In this document: positions 28,075 to 35,372 of the stretch, piece by piece
How the letters are laid out: each line of letters begins with the position of its first letter
Numbering within the stretch: the first letter of the stretch is position 1
Assembly: GCF_006716355.1 (NCBI RefSeq)
Contig: NZ_VFOW01000001.1
Span: forward strand, 4,960,001-5,024,000
Length of the DNA: 64,000 nt
Origin: Stackebrandtia endophytica
GTDB lineage: Bacteria; Actinomycetota; Actinomycetes; Mycobacteriales; Micromonosporaceae
Reading direction: 5' to 3'
Program-made: the position numbers and the translations under genes
Notes under the pieces: model-generated
Database searches by the model: none
Seen by the model: the letters and a program-made list of their open reading frames with translations, nothing else
What the model was told of the DNA's origin: nothing

Positions 28075-28788
28075 TTAGTCGTCGTCCCCATTGTCATCGT
28101 CGTCGTGGTCCGACTCGTGGTCATCATCGTCGTCGCCCCAGTCGTCATCGTCATCACCGATGTAGTCGTCATTGATGGAGATGATGGAGCCGTCGACGGC
28201 GTTGATCTTGATGTACTGCCAGGTTTCGTCACCGGGTGAGAAGACCTCAACCTGCCAGACCGGCTGGCCGTCGTCACCTTCGAGCTCGATTTCGAGAATG
28301 ACGCCATCAGCGGCCTCGCTCAACGCGATCTCCTCCGCTTGCGCGATGGTGATCTGTGCGGCAGCAGCCTTGGCACTGTCCTCCTGCCAGTCGTCATCGT
28401 CATCACGCTCATGGCTGCGGATCTCACCGGTGGTCGCATCGACGATCACGTCATGCTCATACCCGGGGGACACCAGGTCCACACTCCATACCGGAGTGTC
28501 TGAACGACGGCCTTCAAGATCGACCGAGGTCACGATCCCATCGGGAACCGTGGTCAAAGCGATGTCGGCGGCCTCGGAGGCGGATACCTCAGTGGCGGTG
28601 GGCAGCGCGGAGTCCGCATCTTCACGCGCATCGCGTTGGCTGCCGTCAGCGGTTTGCGAATAGCCGGGAGGAGTGCCTTCGTTGCCGGTCAACGATGCAG
28701 TGGCCACCGCAGCGCTGCCCAACAGGATTGCCGCCGCAGTGCCGGCGATGAACCAGCCACGCCGCCCGGTCAACAGGGACTTCTTCAT
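28075..28788 (-). CDS. secreted or anchored double-PepSY protein with Asp-rich tail
   Basis: Envelope protein, 237 aa. Basic N-terminus and a hydrophobic segment (RRGWFIAGTAAAILLGSAAVA, about 9-30) act as signal or anchor. Two PepSY domains follow (about 65-128 and 145-205), each with helix, ALTTVPDG-type turn, then GEIRSHER- or GSIISIND-type strand ends. DDDDDW occurs between the domains and again in the tail, which is nearly all acidic (DDDDDWGDDDDDHESDHDDD). Such tails bind cations. ATG 28788 has GAAAGGA upstream. Divergent from the OmpR-type regulator/kinase operon and sharing the CCTGAAG operator, so it is a likely target and modulator of that system. Confidence 0.88.
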   Translation of the reverse strand: MKKSLLTGRRGWFIAGTAAAILLGSAAVATASLTGNEGTPPGYSQTADGSQRDAREDADSALPTATEVSASEAADIALTTVPDGIVTSVDLEGRRSDTPVWSVDLVSPGYEHDVIVDATTGEIRSHERDDDDDWQEDSAKAAAAQITIAQAEEIALSEAADGVILEIELEGDDGQPVWQVEVFSPGDETWQYIKINAVDGSIISINDDYIGDDDDDWGDDDDDHESDHDDDDNGDDD

Positions 28789-28839
28789 GGGTTTCGTCCT
28801 TTCGGTTCCTAACGGATGCCTCTACGATGCCCACTGGTT

Positions 28840-28867
28840 CCTGAAGCCAGCCTTAAGTTGCCTGAAG
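28840..28867. promoter_or_regulatory. CCTGAAG direct-repeat operator in the divergent PepSY/two-component promoter
   Basis: CCTGAAG (28840), CCTTAAG (28851) and CCTGAAG (28861) with 11- and 10-base periods, ending about ten bases before the expected -35 position of the regulator gene. A weak CACGCT -10 (28900-28905) lies seven bases before its ATG, the usual layout of an activator-dependent promoter of the OmpR/PhoB class. Confidence 0.65.
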
Positions 28868-28912
28868 CCGACTTCAGGTTTGCTTGGGAGACGGTGTGTC
28901 ACGCTGTCAGAC

Positions 28913-29593
28913 ATGCGGTTGCTGATTGTCGAAGATGAGAAACGCCTGGCTGAGGTGGTCGCCGCCGGCCTGGCCGCCGAGGGACATGCGGTCGATACCG
29001 CACACGACGGCCTAACCGGCTTGGAGATGGCTCGGTCGGCCGACTACGACGTGATCATCCTCGACATCATGCTGCCACGGATGAACGGGTATCAGGTGTG
29101 CGAAACCCTCCGGAGGGAGAACATCGCCACCCCCATCTTGATGTTGACGGCGATGGACGGGGAATACGATGAGGCCGAGGGGCTCGACATCGGTGCCGAC
29201 GACTACCTCACCAAGCCGTTCTCCTTCGTGGTTCTCCAGGCTCGGGTGCGCGCGTTGTTGCGACGAGGTCCGGCCAAGCCCGCACCGGTGGCCTGGCGGT
29301 TCGGTGATCTCACGGTCGACCCCGCGACCAGGACCTGTCGGCGTGGCGGGGTCACGATTCCGGTCACGGTTAAGGAATTCGCGGTGCTGGAGTACCTGGC
29401 GACCAGGGCGGGAGAGGTCGTGTCCAAGTCCGACATCTTGGAACACGTGTGGGACTTCGCCTACGACGGGGACGTCAACATCGTGGAGGTCTACATCTCG
29501 AACCTGCGTCGCAAAGTCGACACGCCGTTCTCACGTTCGGCGATCAAGACCGTCCGCGGCGCCGGATACACCCTGGCGGCCAACGGTGGCTAA
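28913..29593 (+). CDS. OmpR-family response regulator
   Basis: DNA-binding regulator, 226 aa. Receiver domain (1-115): acidic pair E7/D8, phosphoacceptor D51 in ILDIMLPRMNGYQV, LTAMDG with the switch Thr, and KPFSF Lys. Winged-helix output domain (about 130-222) with VTVKEFAVLEYLATRAGEVVSK and NIVEVYISNLRRKVD. The start ATG 28913 is placed where the family begins (MRLLIVEDE) and fits a leaderless transcript. The gene overlaps the kinase gene by eight bases. It probably binds the CCTGAAG repeats just upstream and autoregulates. Confidence 0.95.
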   Translation: MRLLIVEDEKRLAEVVAAGLAAEGHAVDTAHDGLTGLEMARSADYDVIILDIMLPRMNGYQVCETLRRENIATPILMLTAMDGEYDEAEGLDIGADDYLTKPFSFVVLQARVRALLRRGPAKPAPVAWRFGDLTVDPATRTCRRGGVTIPVTVKEFAVLEYLATRAGEVVSKSDILEHVWDFAYDGDVNIVEVYISNLRRKVDTPFSRSAIKTVRGAGYTLAANGG

Positions 29594-31100
29594 TCGGAGC
29601 TGGTGGCGACTGGGGTCGGTTCGCTCTCGCACCACGATAGGAGCCACCGTGGTGGTGGCGGTGACGCTGCTGGTCGTGGGCGCCGTGGTGGTGGCGATGC
29701 TCAGCAGCGGCCTGGTCCAACGAGAAGAACTCACCGCCGAGGTCACCGCTCGTAGCATCGCGGGGCAACTCGCGGCCGGCACACCGCCGAGTCTGCTCGA
29801 TCTGGACGATGACGATGACGACGAGTTGGTTCAAGTGGTCGATCAGTCCGGCACCGTTGTTGCGGCCAGCCCGGTGTTGGCCGACCTGCCCCGGCTGTTG
29901 TCGGAGGAGGAGACGGCGAACACCCGCACCGAACCGGGAAGCGCCCCTCCCACTGATGACGACGATGACGACGATGATGATGATGATTGGGACGATGACG
30001 ATGATGACGCGCCCTCACCCAGTCAGGGGCGGATTCACTCCCCGGTGTACTTGACGACGATCACGGTGCCGGGGCAGTCCGATCAGTTTCGGTTCGCGGC
30101 GATGACGGCCACCACGCCGACCGGTGAGGAGTACGGGGTCTACGCGGGATCGTCGTTGGGTGCGCAGCAAGAGACGATCGACCAGCTCACCACCTCGATG
30201 TTGCTGGCGCTGCCCGCAGTGCTTCTGGTGGTGGCGATGGTGACGTGGTTGGTGACCGGACGCGCCTTGCGTCCGGTGGCCGACATTCGTGCCGAGCTCG
30301 CCGAGATCACCGCCGGCGATCTAAGTCGTCGGGTACCGGTGCCTCGCTCCCACGATGAGATCCACGATCTGGCGACCACAACCAATAAGACGTTGACCGC
30401 GTTGGAGACCTCGGTAACCCAGCAACGTCGGTTCATCGCCGATGCGTCCCATGAGTTGCGAAGTCCGTTGGCGATCCTTCGGGCGCAATTGGAGGTGGCG
30501 ACGAACCACCCGCAACTGTTGGACCTGCCGGCCACGCTGTCCGACGTGATCCGGTTGCAGAGCCTGGCCACGGATCTGTTGTTGTTGGCGCGATTGGACG
30601 TGGGGGAACGACCACCCGGGCAGCGAATCGACTTCACCGACCTGATTCGGGAGGAGGTCGCTCGACGAGCCGCCACGGACCGGTTGCCGGTGCGGTTGGA
30701 ACTCGCCGACGATGTCACGGTGATGGGGGTTCGAGGACATCTGGTCCGGTTGCTGGTGAACCTGGTCGACAACGCTCAACATCATGCACGTGGTGGTGTG
30801 TGGGTGTCCTTGGAGATCGAACCCAGGGGCGGGGTGCTGCTTCGTGTCGCCGACGACGGTTCGGGGATTCCACCTGCGGACCGGGAGCGGGTGTTCAATC
30901 GATTCGTTCGATTGGACGAGTCCCGTAGCCGAGACGAGGGCGGTGCCGGTTTGGGGCTGGCCATTGTGCACGACGTGGTGACCGCGCACGGAGGCTCGAT
31001 CCGAGTTGTGGATTCGGTGCACGGTGGCGCGGAGTTCCAGGTGTGGTTGCCGGGGGCGGGGTCGGATGGTGGCCCCGTGACGGGTGGCCTCAGCGGGTGA
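29586..31100 (+). CDS. sensor histidine kinase with Asp-rich extracellular loop
   Basis: Membrane kinase, 504 aa. TM1 about 18-41 and TM2 about 204-224 enclose a 160-residue extracellular region that carries DDDDDD at 74-79 and a stretch of eleven Asp, one Trp and six Asp at 124-141. HAMP domain about 225-278, HisKA with H289 in ASHELRSPLA, HATPase_c about 385-500 with NLVDNAQHH and GGAGLGLAIV. GTG 29586 overlaps the regulator stop (GTGGCTAA). The acidic loop suggests sensing of divalent or cationic ligands, for example Ca2+, Mg2+ or cationic peptides; this is inference. The last bases overlap the convergent HIT gene. Confidence 0.94.
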   Translation: MANRSWWRLGSVRSRTTIGATVVVAVTLLVVGAVVVAMLSSGLVQREELTAEVTARSIAGQLAAGTPPSLLDLDDDDDDELVQVVDQSGTVVAASPVLADLPRLLSEEETANTRTEPGSAPPTDDDDDDDDDDDWDDDDDDAPSPSQGRIHSPVYLTTITVPGQSDQFRFAAMTATTPTGEEYGVYAGSSLGAQQETIDQLTTSMLLALPAVLLVVAMVTWLVTGRALRPVADIRAELAEITAGDLSRRVPVPRSHDEIHDLATTTNKTLTALETSVTQQRRFIADASHELRSPLAILRAQLEVATNHPQLLDLPATLSDVIRLQSLATDLLLLARLDVGERPPGQRIDFTDLIREEVARRAATDRLPVRLELADDVTVMGVRGHLVRLLVNLVDNAQHHARGGVWVSLEIEPRGGVLLRVADDGSGIPPADRERVFNRFVRLDESRSRDEGGAGLGLAIVHDVVTAHGGSIRVVDSVHGGAEFQVWLPGAGSDGGPVTGGLSG

Positions 31101-31569
31101 GTTCCACCTGGATTGAGGAGACCCGTCTCGCATATTCCACGGCGGGTACCGGGGCAGGGCGGTCGGGATCGCCCAACAACGGGCGCCCGCCCGCAGGGTC
31201 ACCGTGGTACCGGGGAATGAGGTGTGCGTGCAGGTGAGGAATGGAGTTCCCCAACAGAAGATAGTTGAGTTTGTCGGCTTTGAACGCCTGTTGCACGGCT
31301 TGGCCGGAACGGGTCAGTTCGTCGAAGAATCCAGTGCGCGGTGCGATCTCGAGATCACTTGGTTCCGGTCCATGATGGTGAGAGATCAGTACGCAGTACC
31401 CGCGTGAGAACTGATCGACCGATAGCCTGAGTACGCTGTTCTCGAAGGCGGCGACGGTCGTTCCATAGTGGTTGATGTGGCCGGGCTGCAGCAAGTCCGG
31501 GTTGGAAAGATCTTCGCACATTGGACATTTATGTCCGGCTTTCAAGTTGTCCCAGTCATTCCGGGCCAT
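31090..31569 (-). CDS. HIT-family protein
   Basis: Cytoplasmic histidine-triad nucleotide hydrolase/transferase, 159 aa. The triad HLHAHLIPRY is present near residue 112, and CPMCEDLSN near the N-terminus has a C-x2-C pair like zinc-binding HIT proteins. LLLGNSIPHLHAHL matches the family core. Enzymes of this group hydrolyse nucleoside phosphoramidates or dinucleoside polyphosphates; the substrate is not fixed. ATG 31569 without a strong ribosome site. The 3' end overlaps the kinase gene by 11 bases. Confidence 0.88.
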   Translation of the reverse strand: MARNDWDNLKAGHKCPMCEDLSNPDLLQPGHINHYGTTVAAFENSVLRLSVDQFSRGYCVLISHHHGPEPSDLEIAPRTGFFDELTRSGQAVQQAFKADKLNYLLLGNSIPHLHAHLIPRYHGDPAGGRPLLGDPDRPAPVPAVEYARRVSSIQVELTR

Positions 31570-31702
31570 CCACGCTGTTATGGTCTTCTCCTGTCGCGGG
31601 AGGGGTTCGTGAACAGGATAGACATGGCCATCGATACGTCTGGTATCGAGTTAATCGCGACCTGATCCCGATGCACTGTGAGTGATCTGTTAAAACTTCG
31701 GT

Positions 31703-32326
31703 GTGAGAACGAAGCCGCATGGGCGTGACCGGCTCGACCGCACGCTGCAGTGGCTGCCGGTTACCCCCACTTCCCTTGTCGTCATCGGTCTGGTCTGTGG
31801 CCTGGCCACTCCGTTCGTCGCCCAGTTCGGGGGGCGTTGGTTGTTCGTCGCGACGATTTTGGTGGTCGTCACCTTCTTGTGTGACCGCTGGTATCCGTCG
31901 GTTTTGGAACGATTGAGTAAGCCGACCCGGCGATCGCTGATATTCATCCCGGTCGTGGCTCGCCTGGTGGAAGTGGCCTGGCTGTACGGGTTCTGGCGAT
32001 TGGGGGTGCCGGCCGGAGTGGTGATCGCCGCTGGGGCGGTCTCGCTTCTGCATGAGTACATACGTTCGAGAGCTCAGGTCGCGGGGCTGCGTGAGATCGC
32101 CATTCCGACGCTGGGTGAGCGGTCGTCACGCAGCTGGACGGCTCTGGCGGGGTACGGGGTCGGTGGTGTCATCTCGCTGGTCTCGACTTCGATCACCGAG
32201 GGAATGGCCACCGGGGTCGTCACCATCGCGGCGATCGCCTGGCTGCTGTTGGGAATTCTGGGTTTTGTCCAGCTGATGATCGTGGTCTCGGCGGCGTTGC
32301 GTACCAATGGTCGCTCGGGGGAGTGA
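31703..32326 (+). CDS. degenerate CDP-alcohol phosphatidyltransferase-like membrane protein
   Basis: Membrane protein, 207 aa, about six helices. The layout resembles PgsA-type CDP-alcohol phosphotransferases: an opening TPTSLVVIGLVCGLATPF helix, a middle turn and a late LLHEYIRSRAQVAGLRE stretch like the REYW...R segment of PgsA. The catalytic D-x2-D-G-x2-A-R...D-x3-D signature is not present; at that place it reads LCDRWYPSVLERLSKPTRR. It is therefore probably not a working transferase, or not of this family. GTG 31703 lies six bases after TAAAAC, a possible leaderless start. Confidence 0.6.
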   Translation: MRTKPHGRDRLDRTLQWLPVTPTSLVVIGLVCGLATPFVAQFGGRWLFVATILVVVTFLCDRWYPSVLERLSKPTRRSLIFIPVVARLVEVAWLYGFWRLGVPAGVVIAAGAVSLLHEYIRSRAQVAGLREIAIPTLGERSSRSWTALAGYGVGGVISLVSTSITEGMATGVVTIAAIAWLLLGILGFVQLMIVVSAALRTNGRSGE

Positions 32327-32418
32327 TTCCGAGGCGGTGCGGTTACCCACCGTGCGGGCCCCGGATGGGGCGTATCGGTCGCTTGAGTAGCGACATCACT
32401 CCGCTATGGAGTCATGAG

Positions 32419-32437
32419 TGTTCGAATCTTTCGAACA
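32419..32437 (+). promoter_or_regulatory. TGTTCGAA inverted repeat, distal SOS-type element
   Basis: TGTTCGAA and TTCGAACA around TCT. Same half-site as the LexA-like box 53 bases downstream. Confidence 0.45.
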
Positions 32438-32489
32438 AAAATCGGGGATTCGCTTGCGGATCGGCCCGCGACCAGGTTTACTATCGAAG

Positions 32490-32527
32490 TGTTCGAACAA
32501 CCGTTCGTAAGATCGTTTGTTCGAACA
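32490..32527 (+). promoter_or_regulatory. LexA-type SOS box and second TGTTCGAACA copy
   Basis: Positions 32493-32508 read TCGAAC-N4-GTTCGT, matching 11 of 12 defined bases of the mycobacterial LexA consensus TCGAAC-N4-GTTCGA. A TAAGAT -10 (32508-32513) overlaps its end. The palindrome TGTTCGAACA occurs at 32490-32499 and again at 32518-32527. Confidence 0.7.
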
Positions 32528-32619
32528 CCCGTGACGAGCCGTCGCCCGTCTTCCCACCGACCCCAGGCGGGCGACGGCTTCGATCGGTAAACCAGGCCAT
32601 TCGCCACAGAGGGGAAGAA

Positions 32620-33081
32620 ATGTTGGCGACCATGACTGCGGAGGCGGTTGAACCGCTACGTCAGAGATCCTTCCAGGAGGAGCAGCCGGCCATCCCGGCG
32701 CAGAGCATGCCCAACCGGTCACCGTTGGAGCTGCTCATCATGGCAAGGCAGGGGCTATCTCAGGCGGCTGAGGAGCCTCGTGAGGGACAGCGTTACGCCA
32801 CCGCGCACCTGGCGGCTCTTCGGGCCGCCGCCGCGGTTCTGGCGATTCGTGCCCGTCCGGTAACCGGTCAACGAAATCAAGTGACGAATGTGTGGGGTTT
32901 GCTGATCAGGGTGGCACCTGAACTGCGTGAGTGGGCTGAATTCTTCGCTGTCACCGCTCGCAAACGCACGGTCGCCGAATCCGGTGTCCCACAGGTGGTC
33001 ACCGCTAGGGAAGCCGACGACCTGTTGCGGGACGCCGACCATTTCGTAACCGTGGTAACCGAACTGATCGGATTGCGATAG
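32620..33081 (+). CDS. SAV_6107-family HEPN protein
   Basis: Helical cytoplasmic protein, 153 aa, of the HEPN family found beside the ImuA'/ImuB/DnaE2 genes in actinobacteria. The ATG at 32620 has GGGGAAG seven bases before it. The core shows SPLELLIMARQGLSQAA, then R58-x4-H63 in QRYATAHLAALRAAA, matching the RX4-6H motif that forms the RNase site in active HEPN proteins, and ends DDLLRDADHFVTVVTELIG. The gene lies directly behind LexA-type boxes, so DNA-damage induction is likely. Role in the mutasome is not established; RNA cleavage or a structural role are both possible. Confidence 0.85.
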   Translation: MLATMTAEAVEPLRQRSFQEEQPAIPAQSMPNRSPLELLIMARQGLSQAAEEPREGQRYATAHLAALRAAAAVLAIRARPVTGQRNQVTNVWGLLIRVAPELREWAEFFAVTARKRTVAESGVPQVVTAREADDLLRDADHFVTVVTELIGLR

Positions 33082-33094
33082 TGACCAACCAACC

Positions 33095-33129
33095 GGTGGC
33101 GCTTCAGATCTCCTGCCTGAAGCGCCACC
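33095..33129 (+). terminator. terminator after the HEPN gene
   Basis: Perfect 13-base-pair stem GGTGGCGCTTCAG and complement, nine-base loop, 14 bases after the stop codon. It separates the HEPN gene from imuA. Confidence 0.8.
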
Positions 33130-33197
33130 GAATTCACCTCACCTGACGCGCTAAGGCGGTTGTCGTTCCAGGAAAGTCTTCGATGGCGGACCTAGAC

Positions 33198-33282
33198 CCA
33201 AACCACCGGTTTGGACCGTCTACAGGTGAGCGATGAAACGGGACCGGGCTGTGCTCCTGCCATGAACCACGGCCCGGTCCCG
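33198..33282 (+). promoter_or_regulatory. inverted repeat and hairpin in the imuA leader
   Basis: CCAAACC / GGTTTGG (33198-33214) is an operator-like palindrome. An 11-base-pair stem CGGGACCGGGC / GCCCGGTCCCG with a 22-base loop (33239-33282) lies 28 bases before the imuA ATG, and could be a leader structure or a partial terminator. Confidence 0.45.
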
Positions 33283-33310
33283 ATACTCGGTGCGAAACGG
33301 GGAAGAAGAA

Positions 33311-34063
33311 ATGTCGGTGTCGGCAATCCGTTTGCCGTCGTCGGTGGGTTCACTGCGGCCCGCGAGCCAACTCGCCGATGCGTCAGTGGGGTTTCCGGTT
33401 GCCGATGGACTCGGCGATGTATTGCCGTGGCCTCGGCTTCGTCCAGGGGTTGTGGTGGGGATTACCAGTCGGGTTCCGGCTGGGATGACCTCATTGGTCT
33501 TCAGCTTGTTGGCGGGACCATCGAAAGCGGGTTCCTGGTGCGCCGTCGTCGGGGCTTCTCGGTTGTCGGCGGAAGCGGCGTCACACGCGGGGGTTCAGTT
33601 GTCCCGATTGGCTCTGGTGCCTTACCTGGATGGTCGATCCCATCAGGTCACCGCAGCATTGCTTGAGGGAATCGACGTGGTCGCGGTCAACGCTCAAGAA
33701 TCGATTCGACCTGCCGATGCGGCACGGTTGGCGGCAAAGGCTCGGAACCGTGGCAGTGTCCTGGTGCCCTTCGGTGCGGCTGCGGCTCGATGGCCCAATG
33801 CCGACTTGATGTTGACCGTCTCCGAGGCGAGTTGGTATGGCCTGCGAAGTGGCAGAGGGGTGTTGAAGCACTGTCGATTGACGGTCTCGGCAACGGTTCG
33901 GGGTAGAGAACGCGAAGTCGTCCTGTGGCCATACGGCCGCCCCACCGCGTGGCAGTCGGTTGACGAGCGAGCGGGGTTGGCTCCGGTCATCTCGCTGTCC
34001 GAACGAAAAGACAACCGAAGAGGAGGAAGACCCGGTGCGGGTACTGGTCGTGCGGTGTCCTGA
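33311..34063 (+). CDS. imuA: ImuA'-type RecA-like mutasome protein
   Basis: RecA-fold-like protein, 250 aa, that in mycobacteria partners ImuB and DnaE2 in damage-induced mutagenesis. Seen: LPWPRLRPGVVVGITSRVPAGMTSLVFSLLAG, where the usual P-loop Gly-Lys-Thr has been lost (VPAGMTS), followed by WCAVVGASRL and a DVVAVNAQESIRPADAARLAAKARNRGSVLVPFG Walker-B-like region. ATG 33311 has GGGAAGAAG upstream; the frame from 33290 is an overrun. The 3' end overlaps imuB by 29 bases, so translation is likely coupled. Confidence 0.85.
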   Translation: MSVSAIRLPSSVGSLRPASQLADASVGFPVADGLGDVLPWPRLRPGVVVGITSRVPAGMTSLVFSLLAGPSKAGSWCAVVGASRLSAEAASHAGVQLSRLALVPYLDGRSHQVTAALLEGIDVVAVNAQESIRPADAARLAAKARNRGSVLVPFGAAAARWPNADLMLTVSEASWYGLRSGRGVLKHCRLTVSATVRGREREVVLWPYGRPTAWQSVDERAGLAPVISLSERKDNRRGGRPGAGTGRAVS

Positions 34064-35372
34064 CTGGAACGAAGACGAGCCGTTCGAACCGGTGGTGGCT
34101 GCGGTGGAATCCCATGCCGCCGGAGTGGAGATCCTGCGCCCGGGCCTGTTGGCCTTGGCGGCCAGGGGACCGGCTTCCTATTACGGAGGGGAGGAACCCG
34201 CTGCCGAACGACTGATCGACGCGATCGCCGAAGAGTGCGAGGTCGACTGCGGAGTCGGAATAGCCGACACCTTGTTCGCCGCGTATCTGGCTGCTCATCA
34301 CGGTCACGTGGTGCCCGCCGGTCAGACTCCCGACTATCTCGGTGGCGTGGACATCGGAGCCCTCGGCCGACCGGACCTGGTTTCGGTGCTGCATCGGTTG
34401 GGAATTCACACCTTGGGGGAGTTCGCCGCGTTGCCGGCAGCCTCAGTGGTGGACCGCTTCGGTGCCGATGCCCGGTTCGCTCAACGGTTGGCCGCGGGGG
34501 AGGACACCAGACCACCGGTGCCTCGCACACCGCCACCGGACCTGACGGTCTCGGTGGACTGCGATCCGCCGTTGGAACGGGTGGATGTGGCAGCCTTCAC
34601 CGCTAGGGCGTTGGCGGTGCAGCTGCATCGTCTGTTGGGAATGCACGGCCTGGCCTGTTCTCGGTTGATCGTGTCGGCGACGACCGGAACCGGTGTTCAG
34701 TTGAGCCGGGTATGGCGTCACGAGGGTGCGTTGAGCGCTGACGGGGTGGCAGACCGGGTGCGGTGGCAACTCGACGGCTGGCTCACCGGCCGAAAGTCCG
34801 TCCTTAGCGGGATCACCGCCCTGAGCCTGGTTCCCGATGGCCTGCTGTCACAGACACAGGCTCAACCGGGCCTGTGGGGGAACGACGGTTCATCCGAAGC
34901 ACGGGCGGTCCGGGCGCTGACCCGGGTGCAGGGGATGTTGGGAGCCGAAGGTGTGGTTACCGCGGTGCCCGACGGTGGACGAGGTCAGGGAGAACGAGTT
35001 CGCCTGGTGCCCTGGGGCGAACCACGTGAGGCGATTCGGCCGGTGGATCGCCCGTGGCCGGGGGCGTTGCCGCCTCCGGCGCCGGCCTTGTTGCTGAATC
35101 CGCCGGAGCCGGTGTCGGTGTGCGATGACACCGGTGGCCTCGTTGAGATCTCGGGAAGGTACCGGGCCAGTGCTGATCCGGCAACCGTGCGATTTGGTAA
35201 CGGCACGGAGGTCGCGATAACGGACTGGGCAGGTCCCTGGCCGGTTTCGGAACGGTGGTGGGGATCGGGGCAACGCCGATATGCCCGGATTCAAGTGGTG
35301 CTGGCCGACGACCGCGCCCTGCTGCTGATCGTGGAGAACCGGCAGTGGTTCATCGAGGGTGGCTATGACTGA
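34035..35372 (+). CDS. imuB: ImuB, catalytically inactive Y-family polymerase homologue
   Basis: DinB-like scaffold of the mutasome, 445 aa. The N-terminus RVLVVRCPDWNEDEPFEPVVAAVE follows the Y-family palm but the DLD metal site is replaced by RCPDW, and the second acidic SxDE site reads ASYYGGEE, so it lacks polymerase activity, as known for ImuB. A helix-hairpin-helix-like thumb (LVSVLHRLGIHTLGEFAALP), little-finger region and a long C-terminal domain follow. GTG 34035 has AGGAGG nine bases before it. It is thought to recruit DnaE2 and the beta clamp. The stop overlaps the dnaE2 start. Confidence 0.92.
   Translation: MRVLVVRCPDWNEDEPFEPVVAAVESHAAGVEILRPGLLALAARGPASYYGGEEPAAERLIDAIAEECEVDCGVGIADTLFAAYLAAHHGHVVPAGQTPDYLGGVDIGALGRPDLVSVLHRLGIHTLGEFAALPAASVVDRFGADARFAQRLAAGEDTRPPVPRTPPPDLTVSVDCDPPLERVDVAAFTARALAVQLHRLLGMHGLACSRLIVSATTGTGVQLSRVWRHEGALSADGVADRVRWQLDGWLTGRKSVLSGITALSLVPDGLLSQTQAQPGLWGNDGSSEARAVRALTRVQGMLGAEGVVTAVPDGGRGQGERVRLVPWGEPREAIRPVDRPWPGALPPPAPALLLNPPEPVSVCDDTGGLVEISGRYRASADPATVRFGNGTEVAITDWAGPWPVSERWWGSGQRRYARIQVVLADDRALLLIVENRQWFIEGGYD

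Noticed and set aside
28081-28320. GAC/GAT-rich tracts at 28081-28160 and 29800-30010 considered as simple-sequence repeats or CRISPR-like units
   Set aside because: They are codon-level Asp runs within clear reading frames, with no fixed unit or spacers.
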